From NCBI RefSeq assembly GCF_010119975.1, contig NZ_CP048222.1, forward strand, positions 992,001-1,056,000: a stretch of DNA of 64,000 nt, read 5' to 3'. This DNA comes from Rhodocytophaga rosea. Its GTDB lineage: Bacteria > Bacteroidota > Bacteroidia > Cytophagales > 172606-1. Position numbers and translations under genes: made by a program. The notes under the pieces were generated by a model. The model had not been told where the DNA came from. It made no database searches and was given only the letters and a program-made list of their open reading frames with translations. This document shows positions 45,605 to 55,205 of the stretch, piece by piece; the stretch's first letter is position 1; the number at the start of each line of letters is the position of its first letter.

Positions 45605-46459
45605 ATGAAACCTTTATCTATGCTTTCTAAACTACTTTTCACTTATCTGGTATTGATCTCAGTGAATAACTTACTCTTTGCACAGGAAATCGGACTGCAG
45701 TTATACAGCCTTCGGGAGCAATTTAAAACAGATGTACCCGGAACCTTTGCTAAAATAAAAAGCTGGAATATCCGCGAAATAGAAGGTGGCGGCACTTATG
45801 GCTTGTCGCAGGATGAGTTTAAAAAACTACTGGCACAGAATAACCTCAAAATCATTAGTACAGGCGCTGATTTTAATCAACTGGCTACTAATCCCCAGGC
45901 AGCGGTAGAAGCAGCAAAACTTACTGGTGCCAAGTATGTAGTCTGCTACTGGATTCCTCACAAAGACGATGAATTCACGATCGAAGAGATGAAAAAAGCA
46001 GTTGAGGTATTCAATTCAGCCGGAAAAGTACTTCATGAAAATGGGCTTACGCTGTGTTATCATCCGCATGGCTTTGAATTCAGACCCTACGAACAAGGCA
46101 CTTTATTTGATTATCTGGTTAAAAATACTGATCCCAAATACCTGAACTTCGAAATGGATGTATTCTGGGTAAAACACCCAGGACAAGATCCGGTAGCCTT
46201 ACTGAAAAAATACCCCAAACGTTTTGCACTCATGCACCTCAAAGACCGGAAGCCTGGTACCGAAGGCAACCAGAATGGCCGGGCCGATGTGGAAACAAAT
46301 GTGGTATTAGGCAGCGGTGATGTAGGAATAGCCGCCATCATGAAAGAAGCCAAAAAAGCTGGCGTAGAGCATTATTTCATCGAAGACGAATCTTCCCGTT
46401 CCGTAGAGCAAATTCCCCAAAGCCTTGAATTTCTGAAAGGTTTAAAAAAGAGCCAGTAA
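45605..46459 (+). CDS. secreted sugar phosphate isomerase/epimerase-like
   Basis: A 284-residue protein of the xylose isomerase-like TIM-barrel family (AP endonuclease 2 superfamily) with a signal peptide ending NLLFAQ (about residue 27). Conserved parts are EIGLQLYSLREQ, NLKIISTGADF, LTLCYHPHGFEF (metal ligand region), FEMDVFWVKHPGQDP and HYFIEDESS. Periplasmic members are frequent in Bacteroidetes, where they probably epimerise or isomerise sugars; the substrate is unknown. A 17-base inverted repeat in the spacer downstream separates it from rlmD. Confidence 0.87.
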   Translation: MKPLSMLSKLLFTYLVLISVNNLLFAQEIGLQLYSLREQFKTDVPGTFAKIKSWNIREIEGGGTYGLSQDEFKKLLAQNNLKIISTGADFNQLATNPQAAVEAAKLTGAKYVVCYWIPHKDDEFTIEEMKKAVEVFNSAGKVLHENGLTLCYHPHGFEFRPYEQGTLFDYLVKNTDPKYLNFEMDVFWVKHPGQDPVALLKKYPKRFALMHLKDRKPGTEGNQNGRADVETNVVLGSGDVGIAAIMKEAKKAGVEHYFIEDESSRSVEQIPQSLEFLKGLKKSQ

Positions 46460-46475
46460 CGGATTGTTATTGGTT

Positions 46476-46545
46476 ATTGGTCAGTAGTCATTTTTATAAT
46501 TGTGTGATTGTAGACACTTATATCAACTAATGACTACTGACCAAT
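46476..46545. terminator. inverted repeat between convergent genes
   Basis: ATTGGTCAGTAGTCATT (46476-46492) and its exact reverse complement (46529-46545), 17 bases each, flanked by further degenerate TGGTTATTGG and GACTAA copies. It is placed between convergent genes like the 13999-14107 pair and may be a bidirectional terminator, although the 36-base loop is long. Confidence 0.5.
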
Positions 46546-46552
46546 GACTAAT

Positions 46553-47962
46553 TTACTTCTTTGCAAGCAAAGCCACATTCTCCACATGGTAGGTATGCGG
46601 AAACATATCTACTGGCTGTAATGCTTCCACTTTGTATTTAGCATCCAGTAAAGCAATATCCCTGGCCTGCGTAGCCGGATTACAACTCACATATACAATT
46701 TTTTGTGGCTCGGCTTCCAACAGCATCTGAATTACTTGAGGGTCCATGCCAGCCCTAGGCGGGTCGGTAATCACTACATCTGGTTTACCATGCTGTGCCA
46801 GAAAATGGCCTGTGAGTAAATCTTTAATGTCACCGGCGAAAAATGAAGTATTCGTTATCTGATTGATCTGTGAATTGACTTTGGCATCCTCAACCGCCAT
46901 GGGCACATATTCCAGTCCAACTACTTTTTTTGCCTGCCTGGCTACAAAATTGGCAATGGTGCCAGTGCCGGTATATAAATCATATACCACCTCATGGTCC
47001 TGCAAACCGGCGTATTCCCTGGTTATTTTATACAGTTCATACGCCTGCTGGGCATTGGTCTGGTAAAAAGATTTAGGACCCACCCGGAATTGCAGGTCTT
47101 CCATCTGCTCGGTGATATAAGGCTTACCGGCAAAACAGATGACTTCCAGGTCATGGAAGGTTTCGTTGCCTTTGGGATTTACTACATATTGCAGGGAAGT
47201 GATCTGCGGAAATTGTTCTAACAAATATGCCAGTAGTTTTTCCACTTCCGGTTTATCAGGCCGGTATACTTGCAGAATTACCATTACTTCGCCAATATTA
47301 GCCGTACGGATGATCAAATTCCGGAGAAAACCTTCATTTTTTACATTGTCAAAGAAGGAGAGATTATGCAAACGGGCATATTCTTTCACTGCCAGCCGGA
47401 TGGGATTAGAAGGTTCCGGTTGCAGATAACAATGCTCAATATCAAGTATTTTGTCAAAGCGTTTGGGAATATGAAAACCCAGCGTCCGTTTTTCCAGTAA
47501 TTTCTCTGAACGCAAATCCTCATCGGTAAGCCAGCGGTTGGGAGAAAAAGTAAACTCCAGCTTATTGCGGTAATAGGTGGTTTCGGCAGAAGGCAAAATC
47601 GGCTGAAGGGCAGGCAACTCTACTTTGGCAATCCTTTCCAGGTGATCTTTTACCTGTTGCTGCTTATAATCAAGTTGCGTTTGATAAGGAATGTGCTGCC
47701 ATTTACAGCCGCCACACAAGCCAAAATGCTGGCAAAACGGCTCTGTGCGTTCCTTCGACAAACTATGAAAGCGCAACGGCACAGCTTCCATAAAATTTTT
47801 CTTTTTCCGGGTGATCCGCAGATCTACTACATCGCCGGGAGCAACCACTCCTTCCACAAATATGACCATATCTTCATGGCGGGCGATACATTTTCCTTCC
47901 GCAGCAATACTTTCGATCCGGATGTTCTCTAATACAGGCAGGCGTTCTTTCTTCTTTTTCAT
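46553..47962 (-). CDS. rlmD: 23S rRNA (uracil(1939)-C5)-methyltransferase
   Basis: A 469-residue rRNA uracil methyltransferase. The TRAM domain (about 8-65) is followed by iron-sulfur cysteines (Cys77, Cys83, Cys86 in FCQHFGLCGGCKW), an SAM-binding domain with YDLYTGTGTI and VVGLEYVP, VVITDPPRAG, and the catalytic loop VYVSCNPATQARDIALL. It methylates 23S rRNA; RumA/RlmD is likely, although RlmCD or TrmA-type relatives share this fold. The ATG at 47962 (MKKKKERLPV) is the natural start; an extension to 48019 has no support. Confidence 0.93.
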   Translation of the reverse strand: MKKKKERLPVLENIRIESIAAEGKCIARHEDMVIFVEGVVAPGDVVDLRITRKKKNFMEAVPLRFHSLSKERTEPFCQHFGLCGGCKWQHIPYQTQLDYKQQQVKDHLERIAKVELPALQPILPSAETTYYRNKLEFTFSPNRWLTDEDLRSEKLLEKRTLGFHIPKRFDKILDIEHCYLQPEPSNPIRLAVKEYARLHNLSFFDNVKNEGFLRNLIIRTANIGEVMVILQVYRPDKPEVEKLLAYLLEQFPQITSLQYVVNPKGNETFHDLEVICFAGKPYITEQMEDLQFRVGPKSFYQTNAQQAYELYKITREYAGLQDHEVVYDLYTGTGTIANFVARQAKKVVGLEYVPMAVEDAKVNSQINQITNTSFFAGDIKDLLTGHFLAQHGKPDVVITDPPRAGMDPQVIQMLLEAEPQKIVYVSCNPATQARDIALLDAKYKVEALQPVDMFPHTYHVENVALLAKK

Positions 47963-48130
47963 AACAAGCCGCAAATATAGGCAAGTGCTTTCAATATAGG
48001 GAAACATCCTGCCGGGCACAGGCGGATTCCGGCAAATCCCTTCTTACATTTTTTCAGTTTGTGGTGACATAGGGTTGTCACCGGGCATGTTTTACTTTGT
48101 AGCAGATCAAAACTTATAACATTTTTATTT

Positions 48131-48634
48131 ATGGAAACTAACAGCATGCAGGCAGAAGAAGCCACCCAGACACATATACTTTCTCCGGAACAATTACTTG
48201 CCCACTGGCAAGGGCACCGCAAACTGACACGCCGGGTGATTGAAGCTTTTCCAGATGATGCCTTGTTTTCTTATTCTGTTGGAGGGATGCGTCCTTTTTC
48301 GGAACTAGCGCTGGAAATGATCGGAATGGGAGGCGAAGGTATTGGAGGAATCGCTACTGGCAACTGGGAAGCTTTTCCTACACCAAATACTCCTACAACA
48401 AAAGCTGAGTTATTAAAGCTTTGGGATGAAGTAACGGAAACCATCAATAAAACCTGGCCACAGATTTCCTTGCAACGCTTTCAGGAAACAGATGTAGCCT
48501 TTGGCCAGTACGAAAGCAAAATCTACTGGACACTCTTTTACTTTATTGACAATGAAATTCATCACCGGGGACAAGGGTATGTTTACCTGCGTTCACTTGG
48601 AATCCAACCTCCTCCTTTCTGGGAACGTGAATAA
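48131..48634 (+). CDS. DinB family protein
   Basis: A 167-residue DinB/YfiT-type four-helix protein. Family features are the metal-binding His residues: HRKLTRRVIEAFPDDALF with its His, the conserved FSELALEMIGM, and DNEIHHRGQGYVYLRSLG near the C terminus (two His). Such proteins often use mycothiol, bacillithiol or related thiols, or have unknown roles in detoxification. Monocistronic, with a perfect 20-base hairpin terminator downstream. Confidence 0.88.
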   Translation: METNSMQAEEATQTHILSPEQLLAHWQGHRKLTRRVIEAFPDDALFSYSVGGMRPFSELALEMIGMGGEGIGGIATGNWEAFPTPNTPTTKAELLKLWDEVTETINKTWPQISLQRFQETDVAFGQYESKIYWTLFYFIDNEIHHRGQGYVYLRSLGIQPPPFWERE

Positions 48635-48671
48635 GCAGCGTTTTACATTTGCCGGAATGATGGACAGATTG

Positions 48672-48714
48672 AAAACAAAAGAAAAGCTTCTGTTAGAAGC
48701 TTTTCTTTTGTTTT
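48672..48714. terminator. bidirectional terminator, 20-base perfect stem
   Basis: Perfect 20-base arms (48672-48691 and 48695-48714; core GAAAAGCTTCT/AGAAGCTTTTC) around a 3-base loop. The outer arms are A-rich then T-rich, suited to termination on both strands between the convergent DinB and SusD genes. Confidence 0.9.
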
Positions 48715-48827
48715 GCCTTTTACAAGCCAATTTTTGCATAAACAATCAGTGATTTGAGAGTTATCTTACAAAATATAATATAATGTATTTTTCAGGGTTT
48801 TGATAAGTATAATTAAAGCTTCACCAT

Positions 48828-50300
48828 CTAATCTCTATCCCACCAAACCGGCAGAGTAAGGCCATTTCTGCCAGTAGGAACATTGGTTTGAGAAACATTC
48901 TCTGCATTGTTTAAGAGCTCCTGCTGCGGATAAGGGAAACGGACCGGGATAGTTGGCGTGAGGGCATCGGCTGCCAGTTGCAGATCGTTGGGAAAGCCGG
49001 TTCTGCGAAAGTCGTTAAAAGCTTCAAATTGAAGGAATAGAGCAATGTATTTCTGTTCTATAATCTCTTCCAGCGCATTAGTAGCCGTTAACACTGGCCG
49101 TGCTTCTACATAATTGTTAGCTGCTTCCTGATCAACTCCAAGGTCTTCCATAGAAGCCACAATAGCCTGCTGGTATGCCTCCTGAGCAGCCTCCGCTCCA
49201 CTCACCCGGAACCTGGCTTCAGCCTCAATAAACTTTGCTTCCGCATACGTTAGCCATTGTAAAGGCGCTTCTGCATCGCTATAAAAGTTGCCGATATTTG
49301 AAATATCATTATTATCCAGGTTACCTACCCCATTGGGCGCACCATTATATTGAGGTGTTCCATTAGTAGTGGGTTGTACCTGTATAGGCAAGCGGGGATC
49401 ATTCAATCCTTGCAGCCTGGCTACATAAGATGCACTCAAACGGGTATCATCATTCCATTTTCCATCAATGGCCCACTGGAACCAGGGATTTTCGGCACCT
49501 TCAGCATCATAATATTGAAAAAGCGCATTATCCGCATTGCTGGCAAATCCATTTTGTAGTGCTATGAGGGCAAGATTAGATTGTTCTACCGGATCGTAGC
49601 CTGGAGCATTGGTCAGGTGCATATGAAACCTGGCTTTCAAAGTATAAGCCATTTTTATCCATTTTGGCAGGCTGTTATTCCGCCAGGCATTCTGATTAGC
49701 AGCCGGATACAGCAGATCATCGGCGGCAGGACTGCGCACACTGGTTTTGTTAAAATCTTCAATAGCTCCATCCAGCAATTCCTGGACGGCTGTATAAATG
49801 GATTCCTGTGGATCGTACTTGGGCTTTAATGTTTTTTCTGGTTGCCAGGCTTCAGAATACGGCACTTCTCCCCAGAGATCTGTTACTACAGACATATTCC
49901 AGGCCCATATTAATTTGGCAATGGCGGCATAATGATAATTTTCCTGCCTGGTTGCACTTTCATTGAGCAACTTGGCATTTTGCATGACGGCTGTATAGGA
50001 ACTATATGTCCATAAATTATCTACATCTGATTCATCTACATCATAATTATCTTCAGAAGGAGGAGCGCCGGTAAAGGCCGTATATTGAATCCAGAACGAA
50101 GGAATCCTGGCAGGATCGCTTCCCAGTACAGAGTAAGAAAAGTTACCCAGCAAGCCAGACAATTGCAGGTCATTGGATACGTCCAGGGGATTATTGGGAT
50201 CATCCCGGAAGGGAGCCATAAATTCTTTATCGCAGGAAGTCGCCACCAGCAAACACATGCTAAGCAGGAAGATTTTTGTACCTATATATAATCTTTTCAT
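48828..50300 (-). CDS. SusD/RagB family lipoprotein (SusD-like_2)
   Basis: A 490-residue nutrient-binding lipoprotein with signal LLSMCLLVATSC (Cys23). The mature part starts DKEFMAPFRDDPNNPLD and has the SusD-like_2 pattern of helical TPR repeats, including YAAIAKLIWAWNMSVVTDLWGEVPYSEAW and QWLTYAEAKFIEAEARFRVSG. It binds the ligand above the SusC channel. It is paired with the SusC gene 118 bases upstream. The ligand cannot be deduced. Confidence 0.93.
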   Translation of the reverse strand: MKRLYIGTKIFLLSMCLLVATSCDKEFMAPFRDDPNNPLDVSNDLQLSGLLGNFSYSVLGSDPARIPSFWIQYTAFTGAPPSEDNYDVDESDVDNLWTYSSYTAVMQNAKLLNESATRQENYHYAAIAKLIWAWNMSVVTDLWGEVPYSEAWQPEKTLKPKYDPQESIYTAVQELLDGAIEDFNKTSVRSPAADDLLYPAANQNAWRNNSLPKWIKMAYTLKARFHMHLTNAPGYDPVEQSNLALIALQNGFASNADNALFQYYDAEGAENPWFQWAIDGKWNDDTRLSASYVARLQGLNDPRLPIQVQPTTNGTPQYNGAPNGVGNLDNNDISNIGNFYSDAEAPLQWLTYAEAKFIEAEARFRVSGAEAAQEAYQQAIVASMEDLGVDQEAANNYVEARPVLTATNALEEIIEQKYIALFLQFEAFNDFRRTGFPNDLQLAADALTPTIPVRFPYPQQELLNNAENVSQTNVPTGRNGLTLPVWWDRD

Positions 50301-50312
50301 AAGAGTTATTCA

Positions 50313-50413
50313 GAGTTTGGGTGAATAGGTGATTGAGAGAATGAGTGAATGAGCGATTGAGAATAAGTGATTTAGAATATTCTACTCACTCATTCACCCA
50401 ATCACTCATTCGC
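50313..50413. repeat. GAATGAGTGA-type degenerate repeat block
   Basis: The SusC-SusD spacer is filled with words such as GGGTGAAT, GTGATTGAG, GAATGAGTGAATGAG on the left and their reverse complements ACTCACTCATTCACCC, AATCACTCATTC on the right. Together they form an imperfect inverted repeat that might slow RNA polymerase or stabilise the SusC message end. Confidence 0.5.
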
Positions 50414-50417
50414 CATT

Positions 50418-53400
50418 TTAAAAGGTGGCACTCAGGCCGACTGTGTAACTTTTGCTTCCGGGGGTAACTGAATGGTAAAATCCCTGGGCATTGGAGCTAC
50501 CATACAAACTGCCTTCCGGATCAGCATAGGAGAAATCGGATTTGATAAACAGATTCCGGCCAATGGCTGACACTCGTAAGCTGCGGAAAGGCGTTTTGGA
50601 AAGCAGGGTTTGTGGCAACGCATACGACAGATTAATATCACGTACCTTTATAAAGCTGCCATCTTCTACAAAATTTTCATCATAGAGGCTATAGAAATTC
50701 TGCCAGTAGTTTTGATCCCGTAATACTGGAATGGTGTTAGGTTCACCGGTCGATTCACTTACTCCATCATACACAATAGTGGTGTTTCTGGCTTCTGTTA
50801 TTTTAGCAGTACCATAAAAAGTGGAGTAATACTGATCGAAGTTGAGAATATCACCTCCTTTGCGGATGTCTACTAACGCAGATAAGGACAAGCCTTTCCA
50901 GGAAAAAGTATTCCGGATGCCACTGGTCCAGTCTGGCTGGATATTCCCGATCGCTCCCAATGCATCGGACAGAACCGGCAATCCATCTTCATCAATCAGC
51001 AGTTTTCCTTGCTCATTGCGTTTAAAACCTTGCCCCCAGATCACGCCGTACTTTTCGCCTTCTTTGATAAAAATGGATGGGCTGGTAAATCCACCCAGAC
51101 GGATGGTTTCTACGCCGGGAGCCAATGCCACTACTTTAGATACGTTTTTTGTAAATACGATCTGTGCATCCCAGCTGAAGTCTCCGGCTTTTACAGGCGT
51201 ACCTCCCACTACCAGTTCCAGACCTTCGTTAGAAATCTCACCCGAATTAGTTAAGCGCTGAATGAATCCGGTGGCAGGGGAAACCGGTACTGGAAATATC
51301 TGGTCTACCGAACGGCGTTTGTAATAAGCGGCATCGATTCTGAACCGGTTACGCAAAAACTGCAGGTCAAGGCCAATTTCAAATTCAGTGGTCCGTTCTG
51401 GTTTCAGGTTTGGATTACCTTGTATGTTGGTCAGTTCAAAGCCATTTATGCCCTGAAACGGATATTGAATATTACCTCTCTGTCCATCTCCAGGATTAGA
51501 TTGCGAATAGGTACTGGTAAGGGAATAGGTAGGCGCATCGTTTCCAATGGCGGCATACGACATTCTCAATTTTCCGAAAGGAAAGATAGCGCTGTTGGTT
51601 AAGCCAAGCGGTTCTGTAAAAACAAATCCCAGGCTGGCAGAAGGATAGAAATACGAATTTTCGCCTTTGGGCAAGGTAGATGACCAGTCATTGCGTCCGG
51701 TAAGGGTCAAAAAGATCATGGAGCGATAATCAAACGTAGCCTGGGCATATATGCCAATTAACCGGCGCTGATCTGTATTTTCAGACGCAGTGATCAATGC
51801 TGCATTCTGAATGTTATAAAAGCCAGGAATATTTAAGCCGGTACCTCTTTGTAGTTCACGCTGCAGAAACCTGGAATTGATATTATTTCCCAGCATGAAT
51901 GTAGCATTAAAATCGCTGCTAAAGGTTTTATTGGCGGTCACAATCAGATCAGAGTTTACCTCCCGCCATTGCAGGTTTTCGTCGTACATACTGCCTTGCA
52001 GGCGGCCAACTGTCCCTATATTTACTTTTTCTTTCCGGCTATCCAGGTAAGTATCCAGGCCCACTCGTTCGGTAATACTCAGCCAGGGAAGTACTTGATA
52101 AGTTAAGGTCGTATTGGCAATAAATCGGTCTACATCGCTGGAAAGGTTATTATTTTCGGCCAGCCACAAAGGATTGTTAAAATTCGCACTAAAGTTCCGC
52201 TGGCTGCCATCTTCATACCGGTAGGGGCGGATATTATACGAAGGCGGCGTAAAATACAAGCCATATAAGTATGAACGAGCCCCATTTCCTTCCGTAAGCC
52301 ACTGGTTGTAGGATTTTACATAGTTGATCGAGGCGGTTGCTTTTAACTTTTCTGATAAGGTTACTCCAGCTTTTGCCAGGAAACTATGCCGTTTGAATTC
52401 CGAATTAGGAACAATACCAGTTTGCCGGAAATCTGAATAAGAGGTAAAATAGTTGAACATTTCATTGCCTCCGGAAATATTAATAGAGTTATCATAAGAT
52501 CTGCCGGTCTGAAAAAAATCTTTGCGGGGATCATAGAGCTGCGGACGGCCAATCGAATCGATTACGGCCTGGCTTACTGAGTCAATGTGTGGTCCCCATG
52601 CTCTTGTAGAACGGGGATCTAAATTAGCCCCCTCTTCTGAATAGCCTCCCCGGCCTACTTGTTCGCCATTCCGGTATTTTCCGTTCAAACCCTGCAGGTA
52701 TTTATCCTGAAAACCGGCAATTCTGGCTTCATCCCAGCCCATGGTGGTATTGAAAGATATGGTATGTCCCTTTTTACCAGCCACAGCTTTACCGGTTTTA
52801 GTAGTGATCAGAATTACCCCATTTGCCGCCCTGGAACCATATAGAGCGGATGCGGCTGCGCCTTTCAGTACACTGATGCTTTCGATGATATTAGGATCTA
52901 AGTCTACACCCCGGTTAGAAGAACTGCCGTTAAACAGCGGACTATCACCATTACCCCGGCCATTTCCATCCAGCTGACCCCCACCAAAATTCTGGGAATT
53001 ATCTACCGGAATACCATCTACGACGAACAAAGGCTGATTATTGCCCAGTACTGAACTATTTCCCCGGATGGTGATTCTGGAAGAAGAGCCAGGCTGGCCG
53101 CCGGAACTATTAATTTGCACACCTGCTATTTTGCCAGCCAGTGCATTTACAATGTTCGGCTCTCTGGCATCGGTTACCATGTTGCCTTTTACCTCCTGCA
53201 CGGCATAGCCCAGAGAGGCTTTTTCCCGCTGAATGCCAACAGCCGTTACGACCACTTCCGTCAGTTTGGTTACATCTTCCTCCATTTGCAGGTCAATGAC
53301 TGCCCGGTTACCGACCAGGACTTCCTGGGCAGAAAATCCAATAAAACTGAATACAAGTGTCGCATTTTCGGGTACCGGAAGGCTGTATTGTCCATCGAGG

Positions 53401-53567
53401 TTGGTAGTAGTTCCGCTGGTCGTGCCTTTAATAACTACGTTCACTCCGGGCAAAGGCGATTTGTCGGTAGCCCCCCTGACGGTTCCGGTTACTGTACGGG
53501 TTTGCGCCCAGGCTTGCTGCAGCACACATAGCGTGAACAGCAAACCAATTAGTAGGTTTCTTTTCAT
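50418..53567 (-). CDS. SusC/RagA TonB-linked outer-membrane transporter
   Basis: A 1049-residue TonB-dependent transporter. Signal peptide (ends QQAWAQ), then the carboxypeptidase-regulatory-like domain (about 22-110, VTGTVRGATDKSPLPGVNV), plug domain with LFVVDGIPVDN and GSRAANGVILITTK, and a beta-barrel to the C terminus TVGLSATF. It drives uptake of a ligand captured by the adjacent SusD, using energy from TonB. The regulatory-like domain is nearly the same as in the second SusC at 57556-60777. No enzymes are encoded beside it, so the substrate could be peptide, glycan or other. Confidence 0.95.
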   Translation of the reverse strand: MKRNLLIGLLFTLCVLQQAWAQTRTVTGTVRGATDKSPLPGVNVVIKGTTSGTTTNLDGQYSLPVPENATLVFSFIGFSAQEVLVGNRAVIDLQMEEDVTKLTEVVVTAVGIQREKASLGYAVQEVKGNMVTDAREPNIVNALAGKIAGVQINSSGGQPGSSSRITIRGNSSVLGNNQPLFVVDGIPVDNSQNFGGGQLDGNGRGNGDSPLFNGSSSNRGVDLDPNIIESISVLKGAAASALYGSRAANGVILITTKTGKAVAGKKGHTISFNTTMGWDEARIAGFQDKYLQGLNGKYRNGEQVGRGGYSEEGANLDPRSTRAWGPHIDSVSQAVIDSIGRPQLYDPRKDFFQTGRSYDNSINISGGNEMFNYFTSYSDFRQTGIVPNSEFKRHSFLAKAGVTLSEKLKATASINYVKSYNQWLTEGNGARSYLYGLYFTPPSYNIRPYRYEDGSQRNFSANFNNPLWLAENNNLSSDVDRFIANTTLTYQVLPWLSITERVGLDTYLDSRKEKVNIGTVGRLQGSMYDENLQWREVNSDLIVTANKTFSSDFNATFMLGNNINSRFLQRELQRGTGLNIPGFYNIQNAALITASENTDQRRLIGIYAQATFDYRSMIFLTLTGRNDWSSTLPKGENSYFYPSASLGFVFTEPLGLTNSAIFPFGKLRMSYAAIGNDAPTYSLTSTYSQSNPGDGQRGNIQYPFQGINGFELTNIQGNPNLKPERTTEFEIGLDLQFLRNRFRIDAAYYKRRSVDQIFPVPVSPATGFIQRLTNSGEISNEGLELVVGGTPVKAGDFSWDAQIVFTKNVSKVVALAPGVETIRLGGFTSPSIFIKEGEKYGVIWGQGFKRNEQGKLLIDEDGLPVLSDALGAIGNIQPDWTSGIRNTFSWKGLSLSALVDIRKGGDILNFDQYYSTFYGTAKITEARNTTIVYDGVSESTGEPNTIPVLRDQNYWQNFYSLYDENFVEDGSFIKVRDINLSYALPQTLLSKTPFRSLRVSAIGRNLFIKSDFSYADPEGSLYGSSNAQGFYHSVTPGSKSYTVGLSATF

Positions 53568-53883
53568 GAAAAATAAGGGTTTAGATGTGTGGGATTCTTT
53601 GGAAGGAGAAAGTTTTACTTCTGGTCAGGAACCATTCAAACAAAATGGCTTCTCCTTTAAAGGAATCTAAACCTCAAATTTCCTGATTAAAAAAAGACCC
53701 TAAATCACCCGATATGGAGGATTTATATACTATTATTATACTGATTACTAATAACTTATATCATCAATTTGCCAATACTACCCAGTGTGTTTATTATATT
53801 TTAAGGCAAAGAACAGGTAAGAGCAAAAAAAAACCATGCAATTATAGGCATGGCTGAAAAAAATGTATTTTTTATAAAAATGC
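53568..53883. other. 316-base intergenic region upstream of susC
   Basis: An AT-rich stretch between the 237-residue protein gene and the SusC gene; it should carry the promoter of the downstream SusC/SusD pair. No clear ORF, hairpin or RNA seen. Confidence 0.5.
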
Positions 53884-54597
53884 TCAGATTGTGTTAGAAT
53901 AGAGCACCAGTTTCATGGCATCTTCCCGTTTATTGGGTTTGAGTTTGTTCTCCTTCGCATATGATTTTACAGCAGCGGCTTTATCTCCAAAAGGTGTTAG
54001 ATCATCTTTGCCTTTGATTTCATAGAGTTGTTTATCTCTGGCAATAAATAGCCGTTCTTTTTTCAGAATTTTGTCTGCCCGGCTTCCCACATCGAGGGCT
54101 ACATTATAATCGGCTTTTTTTACCTCTAACATTGTTTTGGATAGCAACTGAAAATTACCTACTACCAGCACCTGGAAAAAGCCAACCAGTCTGGTGCCGT
54201 CTACCTTGTAATACTCTCCATTGATAAAGGTAGCTGTAGAAGTTCCAGTATTCCACTCGAAAGCAACTGCTTTGTCGCCATGCAGGACTTTTACGTTTTG
54301 AGGCGTGTTAATTTCGATCAGGTTTTTATCAATATCATATTTGAGCGGATAATTCCGGAGCGTATCACCAGACTTTAAGTAAATATTGCCTGTATGCCAT
54401 TCGGTATCTATATAATACGTGCCTTGGGTGGCTTCTGGCTTTGCTTTCACTTCTGCAATTATGTTAGCCTGCCGGTCCAGAACAGGGTCACGGTAATTAG
54501 GTTCTTTGGTTTGTACAGCCTGTGCGTTCAATATCGCATGCTGGCTATACAAAGCCATGATCATCAATAAAAAATTTCTTATAAATTTTATTCGCAT
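53884..54597 (-). CDS. secreted protein, unknown
   Basis: A 237-residue protein with a signal peptide (ATG at 54597; MRIKFIRNFLLMIMAL, cleaved near AQAVQ at about residue 27). The mature part is beta-rich with GNIYLKSGDTLRNYPLKYDIDKNLIEI and later EVKKADYNVALDVGSRADKILKKERLFIARD. The C-terminal third is Lys-rich and helical. I do not recognise the family with certainty; it resembles unassigned Bacteroidetes periplasmic proteins. It is a separate unit, with a terminator hairpin upstream of it and the SusC gene after it. Confidence 0.7.
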   Translation of the reverse strand: MRIKFIRNFLLMIMALYSQHAILNAQAVQTKEPNYRDPVLDRQANIIAEVKAKPEATQGTYYIDTEWHTGNIYLKSGDTLRNYPLKYDIDKNLIEINTPQNVKVLHGDKAVAFEWNTGTSTATFINGEYYKVDGTRLVGFFQVLVVGNFQLLSKTMLEVKKADYNVALDVGSRADKILKKERLFIARDKQLYEIKGKDDLTPFGDKAAAVKSYAKENKLKPNKREDAMKLVLYSNTI

Positions 54598-54616
54598 AAA
54601 AAGGAGAATCAAAAGC

Positions 54617-54660
54617 AGTCATAATAAGGCAGTCTTTGGTAAGACTGCCTTATTATGACT
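54617..54660 (-). terminator. terminator of the upstream SusC/D operon, 20-base perfect stem
   Basis: Perfect 20-base arms (54617-54636 and 54641-54660; core AAGGCAGTCTT/AAGACTGCCTT) with a 4-base loop. It follows the lipid-binding-like lipoprotein gene by 15 bases on the minus strand and marks the end of the four-gene SusC/D operon. Confidence 0.9.
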
Positions 54661-54675
54661 TACACAAAAATGTTA

Positions 54676-55179
54676 TTAATGCTCATCTTCTAGGAAACCT
54701 GTTCTCCGGTGGCCGGAAACAATGTAAGTGGTACCAAAAGGTTCAGAATCATCATCAAAAGCTACTTCCATATATAAACTATCTGTGACCACACCACTGG
54801 TTGAACGGCCTTCGTTTAAAAAGACCTTGCCATTCGCAATCCGCACTTTACTATCGTAGGATACATTCTGGCCTTCCTGTACTGCAAAAGATTTATTTGG
54901 CAGATCCAGTCCTGCTTTTACCTGATAATCCCAATATGTACCTTCATCAGTAATCCATATAGAATCAGGCTTATTGGAAGCAGTATTCGATGTAATCAAT
55001 GGATAATATCCACCTCCAACATCTTCTAGTTGGCCTGCTTCGTTTCTTATTTGATAAGTTACCCACCATTCCCCACTTACGGGATAGGTAGCTGTATTTA
55101 TGATTTCAGGATCATCTTTTTCACAAGCTGATAAGCCCAATACAGCAAGAACTATTATCAATATTGAATATTTTTTCAT
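54676..55179 (-). CDS. lipid-binding-like lipoprotein (PF12888-type)
   Basis: A 167-residue lipoprotein. Signal VLAVLGLSAC with Cys near residue 19 (ATG at 55179). The mature part has a calycin-like beta pattern: GEWWVTYQI, SNKPDSIWITDEGTYWDYQVKAGLDL, GKVFLNEGR and ending EPFGTTYIVSGHRRTGF, as in the lipid-binding putative hydrolase group found in SusC/D operons. Fourth and last gene of the operon, with a terminator 15 bases after. Role inferred: ligand handling at the cell surface. Confidence 0.82.
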   Translation of the reverse strand: MKKYSILIIVLAVLGLSACEKDDPEIINTATYPVSGEWWVTYQIRNEAGQLEDVGGGYYPLITSNTASNKPDSIWITDEGTYWDYQVKAGLDLPNKSFAVQEGQNVSYDSKVRIANGKVFLNEGRSTSGVVTDSLYMEVAFDDDSEPFGTTYIVSGHRRTGFLEDEH

Positions 55180-55205
55180 ATCTCTGTTCATTTATACTTT
55201 GTTAA

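Noticed and set aside
47963-48019. 19-residue N-terminal extension of RlmD
   Set aside because: The extension has no family similarity, and RlmD proteins start close to the TRAM domain.
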